DNA of 32,382 nucleotides from assembly GCA_913045115.1 (NCBI GenBank), contig CAJWPJ010000012.1, positions 1 to 32,382 of the forward strand, written 5' to 3'. The notes beneath the pieces were generated by a model. The model had not been told where the DNA came from and did no database searches. It saw only the letters and a program-made list of their open reading frames with translations. The position numbers were made by a program, and so were the translations under genes. The stretch is from an uncultured Gammaproteobacteria bacterium. Lineage in GTDB: Bacteria; Pseudomonadota; Gammaproteobacteria; GCA-002705445; GCA-002716945. The first letter of the stretch is position 1; each line of letters opens with the position of its first letter. Shown piece after piece: positions 1-6,964 of this stretch.

Positions 1-1083
1 AGCCTTGATGATAAGGCCATTATCAAGAGGTTCTGGTGTGACTGGGTTGTGTGCTACAAGCAGCGCCTGATGCTGGTCTTTTTGCTTATGGTGCTTGTTG
101 CGGTAACAGGCGGTGCTTATCCTGCTTTAATCCGGCACGTGTTTGATGTGCTGGCAGCAGGTCCGGAACGCAATGCCTCTGCAGATGCCCTCATCAATCT
201 GGATGATCCGTTTGTTCTTATTCCGCTCGCGATTATTTGTTTAGCTTCTGTAAAGGGGGTGGCAATGTATTTTCAGGTATTGAGTGTGAATAGCCTAGCC
301 CTGAAGGTTGCCACCGATATACAGAAAGCTATGGCTCATCGTCTGATAGATGCTGATCTGGCAACTGTGACCGCTGAACCAGCAGGAGCGTTTATTTCAC
401 GTATTATGAACGACTTGAATCTTGTCAGGGAAGCCTTTGTCCGTTTGGCCAATAATCTGGTTAGAGACGTACTGACGATTTTTGTCATGGTTGGGGTCAT
501 GTTTTGGTTCAGCTGGCTGTTGTCTATTTTGGTTTTAGCGATATACCCCCTTGCAATGCGGCCCATCATTCAGATTGGAAATCGGCAGCGAAAAGCATCT
601 GGTGCCTTGCAGGAACATATGGAAACCGTCACCTCATTGCTGGCAGAAATTCTGCAGGGTGTGCGCATGGTCAAAGCCTATCAGCTGGAAGCTGCAGAAA
701 AGACCAGAAGTGCGCGCGCATTTGACGGTTTATATGAACGCCTTGTTAATCTTCTGGCTGGGCGGGCCCGTATTGACCCTATTCTTGAGGTATTGGGTGG
801 ATTTGCTGTTGCCGGCGTTATAGGTGTGGCCGCCTGGCAGGTATCAACTGGCCAGTCAGAGGTCGGTGATGTTGCTGGTTTCATTACCGCTCTTTTATTG
901 TTGGTCCAGCCTGTGCGGGCAATTGGCACATTGAATGCGATCACCCAAGAAGGCCTTGCTGCCACAGCGCGGGTGTTTGCTCTACTTGATCAGCGTGCGC
1001 ATATTATTGACCCGCCTCAGCCTGCACGCTTGCAAAACATAAAGGGGGAGCTGTGCTTTAAAAAGGTCAGCTTTGCTTATCAA
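1..1083 (+). CDS. MsbA-like ABC exporter, membrane domain only (both ends incomplete)
   Basis: The frame is open from base 1 (the first codons read SLDDKAIIKRFW, a typical cytosolic lead-in before TM1), so the gene starts before the window; a GTG at 49 is only an internal codon. The visible protein has the six-helix fold of a type IV ABC exporter: hydrophobic segments near residues 20-40, 65-90, 150-185 and 260-310, and the intracellular-loop segment LLAEILQGVRMVKAYQLE typical of MsbA/lipid or drug exporters. It ends at GELCFKKVSFAYQK, the first beta strand and A-loop Tyr of the nucleotide-binding domain; Walker A, signature and Walker B are all absent because the frame runs into GlmU. G+C and codon use are clearly richer than in everything downstream. 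The family is confident; lipid A versus drug substrate cannot be decided. Confidence 0.85.
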
Positions 1084-1098
1084 AAAATATTAGACGGG
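1081..1098. other. Chimeric junction between ABC exporter and glmU
   Basis: Upstream of about 1081 the frame encodes the A-loop strand of an ABC ATPase (VSFAYQ). Downstream of about 1093 it encodes the GlmU segment GTAGAVKAAL, equivalent to the GTGHAM region near residue 81 of E. coli GlmU. Base composition drops sharply at the same point. The single open frame 49-2244 therefore joins two unrelated proteins, each missing the part the other interrupts. An assembly, cloning or amplification artefact is the simplest reading; a real deletion or transfer is possible but would break an essential enzyme. Confidence 0.8.
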
Positions 1099-2244
1099 AC
1101 AGCTGGTGCAGTTAAGGCTGCTCTTAAATCAAAAACAAACTCCAACTCAAAATTACTCATTTTATGTGGAGATATTCCGTTTATCACAAGCAGCTCTATT
1201 AAAAAGCTTGTTGCAAAGCTTAAAAACCATGACGCAGTCGTTGGAACTGTAGAGCTTGAATCACCGAAGGGTTATGGAAGAATAATTAGAGTAAATAATA
1301 AATTTAGTTCTATCGTTGAAGAAAACGAAACAACTCCACAGCAGAGGCAAATTAGAGAGGTTAATACAGGCATCATTGCTATCCAGGAAAAAGTATTGAG
1401 AAAATATATTCCATTGATAAAAAACAATAATCAAAAAAAAGAATACTACCTAACTGATATTATCAAAATATTGATAGATCATGACAAGAGTGTCACAACA
1501 TTTAAATTCAGCGATGAAATTGAAGTAAAAGGTGTTAATTCAAAAGTTGATTTAGTAAATCTAGAACAACAATACTTGAGACATAAAGCTGAGCAACTTC
1601 TTGAGAAAGGAACTTTGATAAGAGATCCATCAAGAACAGACATCAGGGGGAAATTAACAGTAAGTAAAAATGTAGAAATAGACATAAACTGTGTGTTCGA
1701 AGACAATGTCTCTATAGGGGAAAATAGTTCTATTGGATATAACTGCTTATTGAACCGATGTAAAATTGGAAAGAACGTAAATATTAAACCCAACACTATT
1801 ATCTTTGGTGCAACCATAGGTGATAATTCAACTGTGGGACCATTTGCTCGAATTAGACCAGGCACTATCATTAAACGATCTTGTAATATAGGAAACTTTG
1901 TTGAAATTAAAAACTCTACAATAGGAGATGGGACAAAGATAAATCACCTAAGTTATGTTGGAGATGCAACACTTGGGAAAGAAGTGAATATTGGTGCAGG
2001 CGCAATTACATGTAATTATGATGGTGTGAATAAACACAAAACTATTGTAAGAGACAATTCTTTTATCGGCTCTGGGTCAATGCTGGTGGCTCCAGTAATT
2101 ATCGGCAAAGGATCATTCATTGCAGCTGGCTCTACAATTACTAGAGATACTTCAGGGTCAGGACATCTAACTATTGCTAGAAGCAAACAAATGACTATAA
2201 GGAATTGGAAGAATAAAAATACTGTAAAAACTAAGAAAAAATAA
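1084..2244 (+). CDS. glmU: GlmU, bifunctional UDP-GlcNAc pyrophosphorylase/GlcN-1-P acetyltransferase, 5'-truncated
   Basis: GlmU acetylates glucosamine-1-phosphate and uridylylates GlcNAc-1-phosphate to give UDP-GlcNAc for peptidoglycan and LPS. The remaining part shows the uridyltransferase motifs LCGDIPF, GYGRI, EVNTGI and YYLTDI, then GVNSKVDL, the linker helix and a long left-handed beta-helix of hexapeptide repeats. The acetyltransferase site is intact: NHLSYVGDA (catalytic His, equivalent to E. coli His363) and CNYDG. Roughly the first 75-80 residues are missing, including the GxGTRM nucleotide loop, so the uridyltransferase half could not work as written. The stop codon overlaps the glmS start by one base (TAATG), the usual glmU-glmS arrangement. 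Family certain; truncation follows from the upstream junction. Confidence 0.92.
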   Translation, partial: KILDGTAGAVKAALKSKTNSNSKLLILCGDIPFITSSSIKKLVAKLKNHDAVVGTVELESPKGYGRIIRVNNKFSSIVEENETTPQQRQIREVNTGIIAIQEKVLRKYIPLIKNNNQKKEYYLTDIIKILIDHDKSVTTFKFSDEIEVKGVNSKVDLVNLEQQYLRHKAEQLLEKGTLIRDPSRTDIRGKLTVSKNVEIDINCVFEDNVSIGENSSIGYNCLLNRCKIGKNVNIKPNTIIFGATIGDNSTVGPFARIRPGTIIKRSCNIGNFVEIKNSTIGDGTKINHLSYVGDATLGKEVNIGAGAITCNYDGVNKHKTIVRDNSFIGSGSMLVAPVIIGKGSFIAAGSTITRDTSGSGHLTIARSKQMTIRNWKNKNTVKTKKK

Positions 2245-4058
2245 TGTGCGGCATTTTTGGAATATCTTCAACTAAACCAATTTCAAACCAACTGATCAAG
2301 GGATTATCAAAACTTGAATACAGAGGTTATGATTCAGCAGGCATTTCAGGCCATGGCATTAATAGTAAATTAATAACTATTAAAGCTACCGGACCAATTA
2401 AAAATCTAAAAAATAAATTATCTAAGTTAAAAGGAATCACAACGGCTGTATCACACACGAGATGGGCGACACATGGGCAGCCAACATTAAAAAATACTCA
2501 TCCACATTTGTCCGAATATATTGGCATTGTCCATAATGGGATTATAGAAAATTATATAGACCTTAGGTCATATTTAAAAAGGAAAGGATATGTTTTTAAA
2601 AGTGATACTGATTCAGAAGTTATCTGCCATTTAATGAATTACTATTTTAATAAGACTGCTGATATGCAATCATCAATTGTATCAACAGCGAATTCGCTGG
2701 AAGGGAGTTATGCAATCGCAGCAATCAATACGCACACACCTCATACGCTTTACACTTCATGCAAAGGAAGCCCAATAATTCTTGGTAAAGGCTTGGATGC
2801 TAATTACATATCGTCTGACATAACTCCAATAATTGATCACACAAAACACTTTATCTCAATGGATGATGGCGAATTTGCAGAAATTAATTCGGCAAGTATC
2901 AAAATATTTAATAAAAATAAAAAAGTAATAAAGAAGCCAACTAAAGTATCGAAGATCGATAAAAACCAAGCCTCATTAATGGGCCATAGACACTTTATGC
3001 ACAAAGAGATTTATGAGCAGAAAACAATTATAAAAGATATGACAAGTCGCTATGTCGGTACTAACAAAATATTACCAAATATATTTGGGCACAATACTGA
3101 TAAGCTTCTTGAAAATATCGAACATATTCATTTTGTAGGTTGCGGTACAAGTTATCATGCATCTTTGGTAGCTAAAGATTGGATTGAGCAATTTTCTAAG
3201 ATTACATGTACTGCTGAAGTTGCCAGCGAATATAAATATAAAAAGATAAATGTATTACCTAAGACACTTTTTGTAAGTATTTCTCAGTCTGGTGAGACTG
3301 CCGATACTATCTCATCACTTAAGAAAGCTCTAAAACTCAGGTATACAAATACTCTAGCTATATGTAATGTAGCAGAAAGCACGCTTACAAGATTATCTAG
3401 TATGAATTTTCTTATGAATGCAGGGCCAGAAATAAGCGTTGCATCAACCAAGGCTTTTACATCGCAATTATTTACTCTTTTGTTGCTAACAGTGATTCTC
3501 TCAAGAAAGTACGGCAAAACAGAAAAAAAGATGGTTCAAGATATAAGACAGATAGATAAGAAAATAGATGAACTTTACAAAATGGAAGACGAGATTAAGA
3601 AAATATCTTCTAAATTCAAAAACAAAGAGCATACTCTTTTTTTAGGTAAAGGGACATCTTACCCCATAGCTCTTGAGGCTGCTTTAAAACTGAAAGAAAT
3701 ATCATACATCCATGCATCAGCGTATCATTCTGGCGAACTAAAGCATGGCCCCTTAGCGCTAGTTGATAAAAAGATGCCGGTTGTATGTTTTCTTCCTGAT
3801 AATCATCTAGCTAGGTTAGTCTTATCTAATCTTGCTGAAGTTGAGGCAAGGCAAGGTCAAACATTTATTTTCACTAACAAAAAAATTGCCAGAAACAAGA
3901 AACAAGTGGAAGTGATAAAAATGCCAGATTGTCCTGACCTTATTGTTCCAATACTTTACATTATCCCCGCACAACTTTTGAGTTATCATGTTGCTTTGAA
4001 AAAAAATACTGACGTAGATAAGCCAAGGAACCTTGCGAAATCAGTCACAGTGGAGTAG
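2244..4058 (+). CDS. glmS: Glutamine--fructose-6-phosphate aminotransferase (isomerizing)
   Basis: Makes glucosamine-6-phosphate from fructose-6-phosphate and glutamine, the entry step to UDP-GlcNAc, completed by the adjacent GlmU. The protein begins MCGIFGI, so Cys2 becomes the N-terminal nucleophile of the class II glutaminase domain (about 1-220, with the THTRWATHG-type motif seen here as SHTRWATHG). Two SIS sugar-isomerase domains follow (about 285-430 and 455-590) with CGTSYHAS, SQSGETADT and the SGELKHGPLAL motif. The C-terminus DVDKPRNLAKSVTVE is the canonical GlmS end carrying the catalytic Lys. Length 604 residues matches the family (609 in E. coli). Its start overlaps the glmU stop by one base, suggesting translational coupling. 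No glmS ribozyme or GlmZ-like site was seen. Confidence 0.98.
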   Translation: MCGIFGISSTKPISNQLIKGLSKLEYRGYDSAGISGHGINSKLITIKATGPIKNLKNKLSKLKGITTAVSHTRWATHGQPTLKNTHPHLSEYIGIVHNGIIENYIDLRSYLKRKGYVFKSDTDSEVICHLMNYYFNKTADMQSSIVSTANSLEGSYAIAAINTHTPHTLYTSCKGSPIILGKGLDANYISSDITPIIDHTKHFISMDDGEFAEINSASIKIFNKNKKVIKKPTKVSKIDKNQASLMGHRHFMHKEIYEQKTIIKDMTSRYVGTNKILPNIFGHNTDKLLENIEHIHFVGCGTSYHASLVAKDWIEQFSKITCTAEVASEYKYKKINVLPKTLFVSISQSGETADTISSLKKALKLRYTNTLAICNVAESTLTRLSSMNFLMNAGPEISVASTKAFTSQLFTLLLLTVILSRKYGKTEKKMVQDIRQIDKKIDELYKMEDEIKKISSKFKNKEHTLFLGKGTSYPIALEAALKLKEISYIHASAYHSGELKHGPLALVDKKMPVVCFLPDNHLARLVLSNLAEVEARQGQTFIFTNKKIARNKKQVEVIKMPDCPDLIVPILYIIPAQLLSYHVALKKNTDVDKPRNLAKSVTVE

Positions 4059-4068
4059 TTTTTAGTTA

Positions 4069-4215
4069 CTAGCAGCAGTTATCTGAATCATCGCAGCATC
4101 CATCCTTGCAACATGTAGTGCTACACTCTCCAGTCTTGCAACCATCGCTGCAACACCCATCAGCGCAACAAGTATTCTTGCAACATGTTTCTGCTTTGTC
4201 TTTTTGATCTGTCAT
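4069..4215 (-). CDS. 48-residue cysteine-rich, metallothionein-like protein
   Basis: Reading the minus strand from ATG at 4215 to TAG at 4069 gives 48 residues with 14 Cys (29%). There is no Cys-poor core: six Cys-Cys pairs at 11-12, 16-17, 21-22, 35-36, 40-41 and 47-48, plus single Cys at 26 and 31, a near five-residue period (CCKNT CCADG CCSDG). The rest is Lys, Asp, Glu, Gly, Thr and Ser, with no aromatic residue and no His. This composition fits a cytosolic metal-thiolate cluster protein; there is no signal peptide. AAGAG lies about 7 bases before the ATG, and a strong sigma-70-like promoter lies just upstream (4242-4271). It is convergent with glmS. I do not recognise the sequence family; metal binding is inferred from composition only. 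Confidence 0.75.
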   Translation of the reverse strand: MTDQKDKAETCCKNTCCADGCCSDGCKTGECSTTCCKDGCCDDSDNCC

Positions 4216-4241
4216 ATGAGTTCTCTTAAACTTATAAAGTC

Positions 4242-4271
4242 ATTATATACACTCTGTTAAAGCGATATCAA
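4242..4271 (-). promoter_or_regulatory. Sigma-70-type promoter of the Cys-rich protein gene
   Basis: On the minus strand TTGATA (4271-4266) is followed after 18 bases by a perfect TATAAT (4247-4242). Transcription would start near 4235, leaving a leader of about 20 bases that holds the AAGAG ribosome site. This is one of the best promoter matches in the window. Confidence 0.6.
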
Positions 4272-4296
4272 ACGATAATTCAACAAAAAGTAATCT

Positions 4297-4989
4297 TTAA
4301 AGACTTTCTTTAGGTAAGGAATTTTCTGTAATTCTTCCTTTTTCATTCTTGACCAAAAAAGAATTTTTATCATCTTTAAAAGATATCGCTTTAACAACCT
4401 GGTCATTTTTCAAATGTAATGCACAGCCGCCATCTATTGCATAACAATCACTAAGCTCTCCATTTAAGATAAATTTTGATAAAGATGGCTTTCTTTCAGG
4501 TTCTTCATCATAGTGTGGACAACAATTACCTTTCGTATAACCTAAGCAGTCTAAAATATTCAGCTTATTTGCCCATGAGTCTGTTATACCTTTTTCAAAC
4601 CAACATATTGCACCAGCACTTACTCCGCTCATTATAGTTCCTGATTCATACGCATTTTTTAAAATTATATCCAAACCCCATTCACGCCAAACTGCTAACA
4701 TACTTTTAGTATTTCCACCGCCTACAAAAATTATATCTTGTGTCTGAATTAATTTTTCTAGGTTCGGAGTTCTCTTAAAAAAATCTAAATGAGTTGGATT
4801 ACAGTTCAACTTAGTCATTGTCGAATAATAACTAACTTTATAAGATTCACTATCTCCAGTTGCTGTCGGAATAAAGCAGATGTTTGGAGTTTCCTTGCCT
4901 GATTGATCTAGTACATATTTTTCAATAATACCAACCCCAGGATTTCTTCCAAACCCACCACCACCAATTGCTATGATTTGCTTATCCAT
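4297..4989 (-). CDS. Peptidase E-like protein (family S51)
   Basis: Similar to alpha-aspartyl dipeptidase PepE and cyanophycinase relatives, Ser peptidases with a class I glutamine-amidotransferase-like fold. Visible motifs are an N-terminal glycine-rich strand (IAIGGGGFG), ICFIPTATGD, FVGGGNTKSML (oxyanion/Gly-rich motif) and the nucleophile elbow GVSAGAICW with Ser124. CPHYDEEPERKP supplies His159, as in the PepE family, and AIDGGCALH follows. At 230 residues it matches PepE length. The ATG at 4989 is the only acceptable start after an in-frame TAA upstream; no close ribosome site is seen, the nearest AAGGAG being more than 20 bases away. Natural substrate is unknown; it could act on Asp-X dipeptides in turnover. 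Confidence 0.85.
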   Translation of the reverse strand: MDKQIIAIGGGGFGRNPGVGIIEKYVLDQSGKETPNICFIPTATGDSESYKVSYYSTMTKLNCNPTHLDFFKRTPNLEKLIQTQDIIFVGGGNTKSMLAVWREWGLDIILKNAYESGTIMSGVSAGAICWFEKGITDSWANKLNILDCLGYTKGNCCPHYDEEPERKPSLSKFILNGELSDCYAIDGGCALHLKNDQVVKAISFKDDKNSFLVKNEKGRITENSLPKESL

Positions 4990-5028
4990 ACTTTCAAAGT
5001 TATTGACTACTACTCCTTAATCTTTAGC

Positions 5029-5059
5029 ATTATACAACTATTGGAATAACTTATATAAT
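5029..5059. promoter_or_regulatory. Divergent promoter region, peptidase E-like / ytoQ
   Basis: A TATAAT on the plus strand (5054-5059), with TATACA 17 bases upstream (5031-5036), would drive ytoQ. A TATAAT on the minus strand (5034-5029) would drive the peptidase gene. The two elements overlap face to face within about 30 bases, so the two transcripts may compete. The -35 matches are weak. Confidence 0.4.
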
Positions 5060-5089
5060 ACCTAAAATAGTAAACGCAAGGAGAACGCA

Positions 5090-5536
5090 ATGCTTAATGT
5101 ATATTTATCAGGAGAAATTCACACTGATTGGAGACAAGAAATAATTGATGAGTGCCAAAAAGAAGGGCTGGATATCAACTTTTCATCGCCAGTTACTAAT
5201 CATGAATTATCAGATAACTGTGGAGTAGATATCCTAGGCGCAGAGGAGAATAATTTCTGGAAAGACAATAAAGGCGCAAATATCAATTCAATCCGTACTA
5301 AAAAATCAATCGAAGACAGTGATGTTGTAATAGTTAAGTTTGGAGAGAAATACAAACAGTGGAATGCTGCATTCGATGCAGGCTATGCTTCAGCATTGAA
5401 TAAATCAATAGTCGTTATTCATGGAGATGAACATCAACATCCACTTAAAGAGGTTGATGCTGCGGCATGTGCAGTGACAAAAGATCAGAGCCAAGCAGTC
5501 AAGATACTCAAGTACATCGTCCAAGGTTCTTTGTAA
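5090..5536 (+). CDS. ytoQ: YtoQ family protein (nucleoside 2-deoxyribosyltransferase-like fold)
   Basis: A 148-residue protein matching the YtoQ family: NVYLSGEIHTDWR at the N-terminus, SPVTNHELSDNCG, FWKDNKGANINSIRT, the DSDVVIVKFGEKYKQWN stretch and AAFDAGYASALNKS. The YLSG start and the later DAGYA motif are typical of the nucleoside 2-deoxyribosyltransferase-like superfamily, but no reaction is established for YtoQ as far as I know. The start is supported by AAGGAG seven bases before the ATG. It is the first of three closely packed plus-strand genes leading to proteorhodopsin; the next gene begins eight bases after the stop. Confidence 0.88.
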   Translation: MLNVYLSGEIHTDWRQEIIDECQKEGLDINFSSPVTNHELSDNCGVDILGAEENNFWKDNKGANINSIRTKKSIEDSDVVIVKFGEKYKQWNAAFDAGYASALNKSIVVIHGDEHQHPLKEVDAAACAVTKDQSQAVKILKYIVQGSL

Positions 5537-5544
5537 TAAAAAAT

Positions 5545-5766
5545 ATGGCCGCAAGCAAAAATAATAAACTCAATGATGCTCAAATCGGAGAGATTATTTT
5601 TATGGCTCTTTCTGATGATGTAAGTTTTGATAGTATAAATGAACGTTTTGGTATCGATAGTGATCAAATTAAAAGAATAATGAAACAAAATATTTCTTTT
5701 GGTTCCTATAAAAAATGGAGAGAGCGTGTGAAAAAATTCTCAAAAAGAAGGACGCACTACAAGTGA
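5545..5766 (+). CDS. DUF2805 / TIGR03643 family protein
   Basis: A 73-residue basic protein. The pattern LNDAQIGEIIFMAL..VSFDSINERFGID..QIKRIMKQ..SFGSYKKWRERV followed by a Lys/Arg-rich tail matches the TIGR03643/DUF2805 family. Its first half looks like a helix-turn-helix (residues about 9-45), suggesting nucleic-acid binding, but the function is unknown. I chose the ATG at 5545 because earlier in-frame starts lie inside ytoQ and would give an extra 26 residues not seen in the family. My weak recollection is that relatives are found beside photolyase or cryptochrome genes in marine bacteria, which would suit its place beside proteorhodopsin. The stop TGA is followed directly by the ATG of the next gene. 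Confidence 0.82.
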   Translation: MAASKNNKLNDAQIGEIIFMALSDDVSFDSINERFGIDSDQIKRIMKQNISFGSYKKWRERVKKFSKRRTHYK

Positions 5767-6039
5767 ATGAGTGACGATAAAATTATTATTAAGCAGTCGA
5801 CTCCAATTTATGGAACATTAGGCATCATATTTGGATTCATTGGAATATTTATTTTATCACCTCTTTTCAGTCCATTAGCAATGATACTAGGTTCATTGGC
5901 ATGCCTTCAAAAAGAGTACACGGCTGGATTATTGAGTATAGTATTTGCAATTTTAGGTATTATCACATCGCCCATACTAATGGCGCTTCTTAACATGTCA
6001 AACATTGTAATTTATCAAAATCAGGGTATTTTTCTATAA
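5767..6039 (+). CDS. Small membrane protein, DUF4190-like
   Basis: A 90-residue protein with two or three hydrophobic segments (about 15-45, 53-76) rich in Gly, Ile and Leu, including GTLGIIFGFIGIF and GLLSIVFAILGII. The alternation of GxIxGxIG and PLAMILGSLA resembles DUF4190-type proteins, which usually have two helices and no known reaction. It starts at the base after the DUF2805 stop, so the two are probably co-transcribed. The C-terminal NIVIYQNQGIFL is polar and short. A function cannot be given from sequence. Confidence 0.65.
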   Translation: MSDDKIIIKQSTPIYGTLGIIFGFIGIFILSPLFSPLAMILGSLACLQKEYTAGLLSIVFAILGIITSPILMALLNMSNIVIYQNQGIFL

Positions 6040-6077
6040 AATGCACCAAATTTGACCATACTTTTTGTAATAGATAA

Positions 6078-6105
6078 TTGATAAATATAGTAATTTAGTT
6101 AGAAT
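6078..6105 (+). promoter_or_regulatory. Sigma-70-type promoter of proteorhodopsin
   Basis: TTGATA at 6078-6083 is followed, after 16 bases, by TAGAAT at 6100-6105; both differ from consensus at one base. Transcription would start near 6112, giving a leader of about 38 bases with AAGGAG at 6139-6144. It would allow proteorhodopsin to be expressed independently of the three genes upstream. Confidence 0.55.
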
Positions 6106-6149
6106 GATAATTAATCTTATTTAAATTAATTAAAAAAAAGGAGTTATAT

Positions 6150-6911
6150 ATGAGGAACGTTTTATCATATGCTCTCTCACTACTATTAGTATCTGCTCTA
6201 CCGTCCGTAGCACTTGCTGGGGATTTACAAGCAAACGACTTTGTAGGGGTGACATTTTGGATAATTTCGATTTCGATGGTTGCAGCAACTCTCTTCTTCT
6301 TCTCTGAAAGATCTAGAGTGTCAGCTAAATGGCAAACATCGTTATCAGTCATATCACTAGTAACGCTAATAGCAGCTGTGCACTATTTCTACATGAGAGA
6401 AGTGTGGGTTGAAACAGGCGAGTCTCCAACAGTATTTAGATATATTGACTGGATATTAACTGTGCCGTTACAAATGATCGAATTCTATTTGATACTAGCA
6501 GCGGTAACAACTGTTAGTGCAGGTGTATTCAATAGACTGCTTGTAGGTACATTAGTCATGCTGATTGGTGGTTACTTAGGTGAAGCTGGAGTCATCAACG
6601 CGATGCTTGGATTCATCATCGGGATGGCAGGCTGGATATACATCCTGTATGAAATCTTTGCTGGTGAAGCAGGACAAAAAAGTACGTCTTGTGGAAGCAT
6701 AGGTGCTCAAATGGCATTTAACGCGTGTCGTATGATCGTGTTAGTTGGTTGGGCAATTTACCCACTCGGTTATCTATTTGGATATTTAATGGGTGGAGTC
6801 GATGCAGCAAGCTTGAACTTGATTTATAACCTTGCAGATTTTGTAAACAAAATCGCATTCGGTGTATTTATCTGGGCAGCTGCAGTAGCAGATTCAGCAG
6901 AAACTGCATAA
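6150..6911 (+). CDS. Proteorhodopsin, light-driven proton pump (blue-tuned)
   Basis: A 253-residue seven-helix retinal protein with a cleavable N-terminal signal (MRNVLSYALSLLLVSALPSVALA). Pump residues are present: His78, Arg97, Asp100 (proton acceptor, Asp97 of green proteorhodopsin), Thr104 and Glu111 (donor, Glu108), together the DTE pattern of proton pumps. Lys234 in ADFVNKIAFG binds retinal. The tuning position, 105 in the reference numbering, is Gln108 (TVPLQMIEFY), which predicts blue absorption. AAGGAG sits six bases from the ATG, the best ribosome site in the light block, consistent with high expression. It is followed by a hairpin and then the retinal-synthesis genes. Identity and pump class are confident; the spectrum is inferred from one residue. 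Confidence 0.98.
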   Translation: MRNVLSYALSLLLVSALPSVALAGDLQANDFVGVTFWIISISMVAATLFFFSERSRVSAKWQTSLSVISLVTLIAAVHYFYMREVWVETGESPTVFRYIDWILTVPLQMIEFYLILAAVTTVSAGVFNRLLVGTLVMLIGGYLGEAGVINAMLGFIIGMAGWIYILYEIFAGEAGQKSTSCGSIGAQMAFNACRMIVLVGWAIYPLGYLFGYLMGGVDAASLNLIYNLADFVNKIAFGVFIWAAAVADSAETA

Positions 6912-6929
6912 ACAAAACTAAATATATGT

Positions 6930-6953
6930 ACAAGGAGCGCTTGCGCTCCTTGT
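6930..6953 (+). terminator. Hairpin between proteorhodopsin and crtI (attenuator or weak terminator)
   Basis: A perfect 10-bp stem, ACAAGGAGCG with CGCTCCTTGT, closes a four-base loop CTTG; T6929-A6954 can extend it. Only a poor U tract follows (TATTATGT), so full termination is doubtful. It lies 18 bases after the proteorhodopsin stop and could protect that message or let only part of transcription reach crtI. The left arm contains AAGGAG. Confidence 0.65.
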
Positions 6954-6964
6954 ATTATGTCTGA

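Noticed and set aside
1479-1871. Long minus-strand open frame inside glmU
   Set aside because: It lies wholly within a conserved coding region on the other strand and shows no family motif; the same holds for other antisense frames inside ctpA, ntrC, thiG and the SulP gene.
49-2244. A genuine ABC transporter-GlmU fusion protein
   Set aside because: Both domains are cut at places that destroy function, and base composition changes at the join; it is treated as a chimeric junction.
5467-5544. N-terminal extension of the DUF2805 protein
   Set aside because: It overlaps the conserved end of ytoQ in another frame and is not seen in the family.
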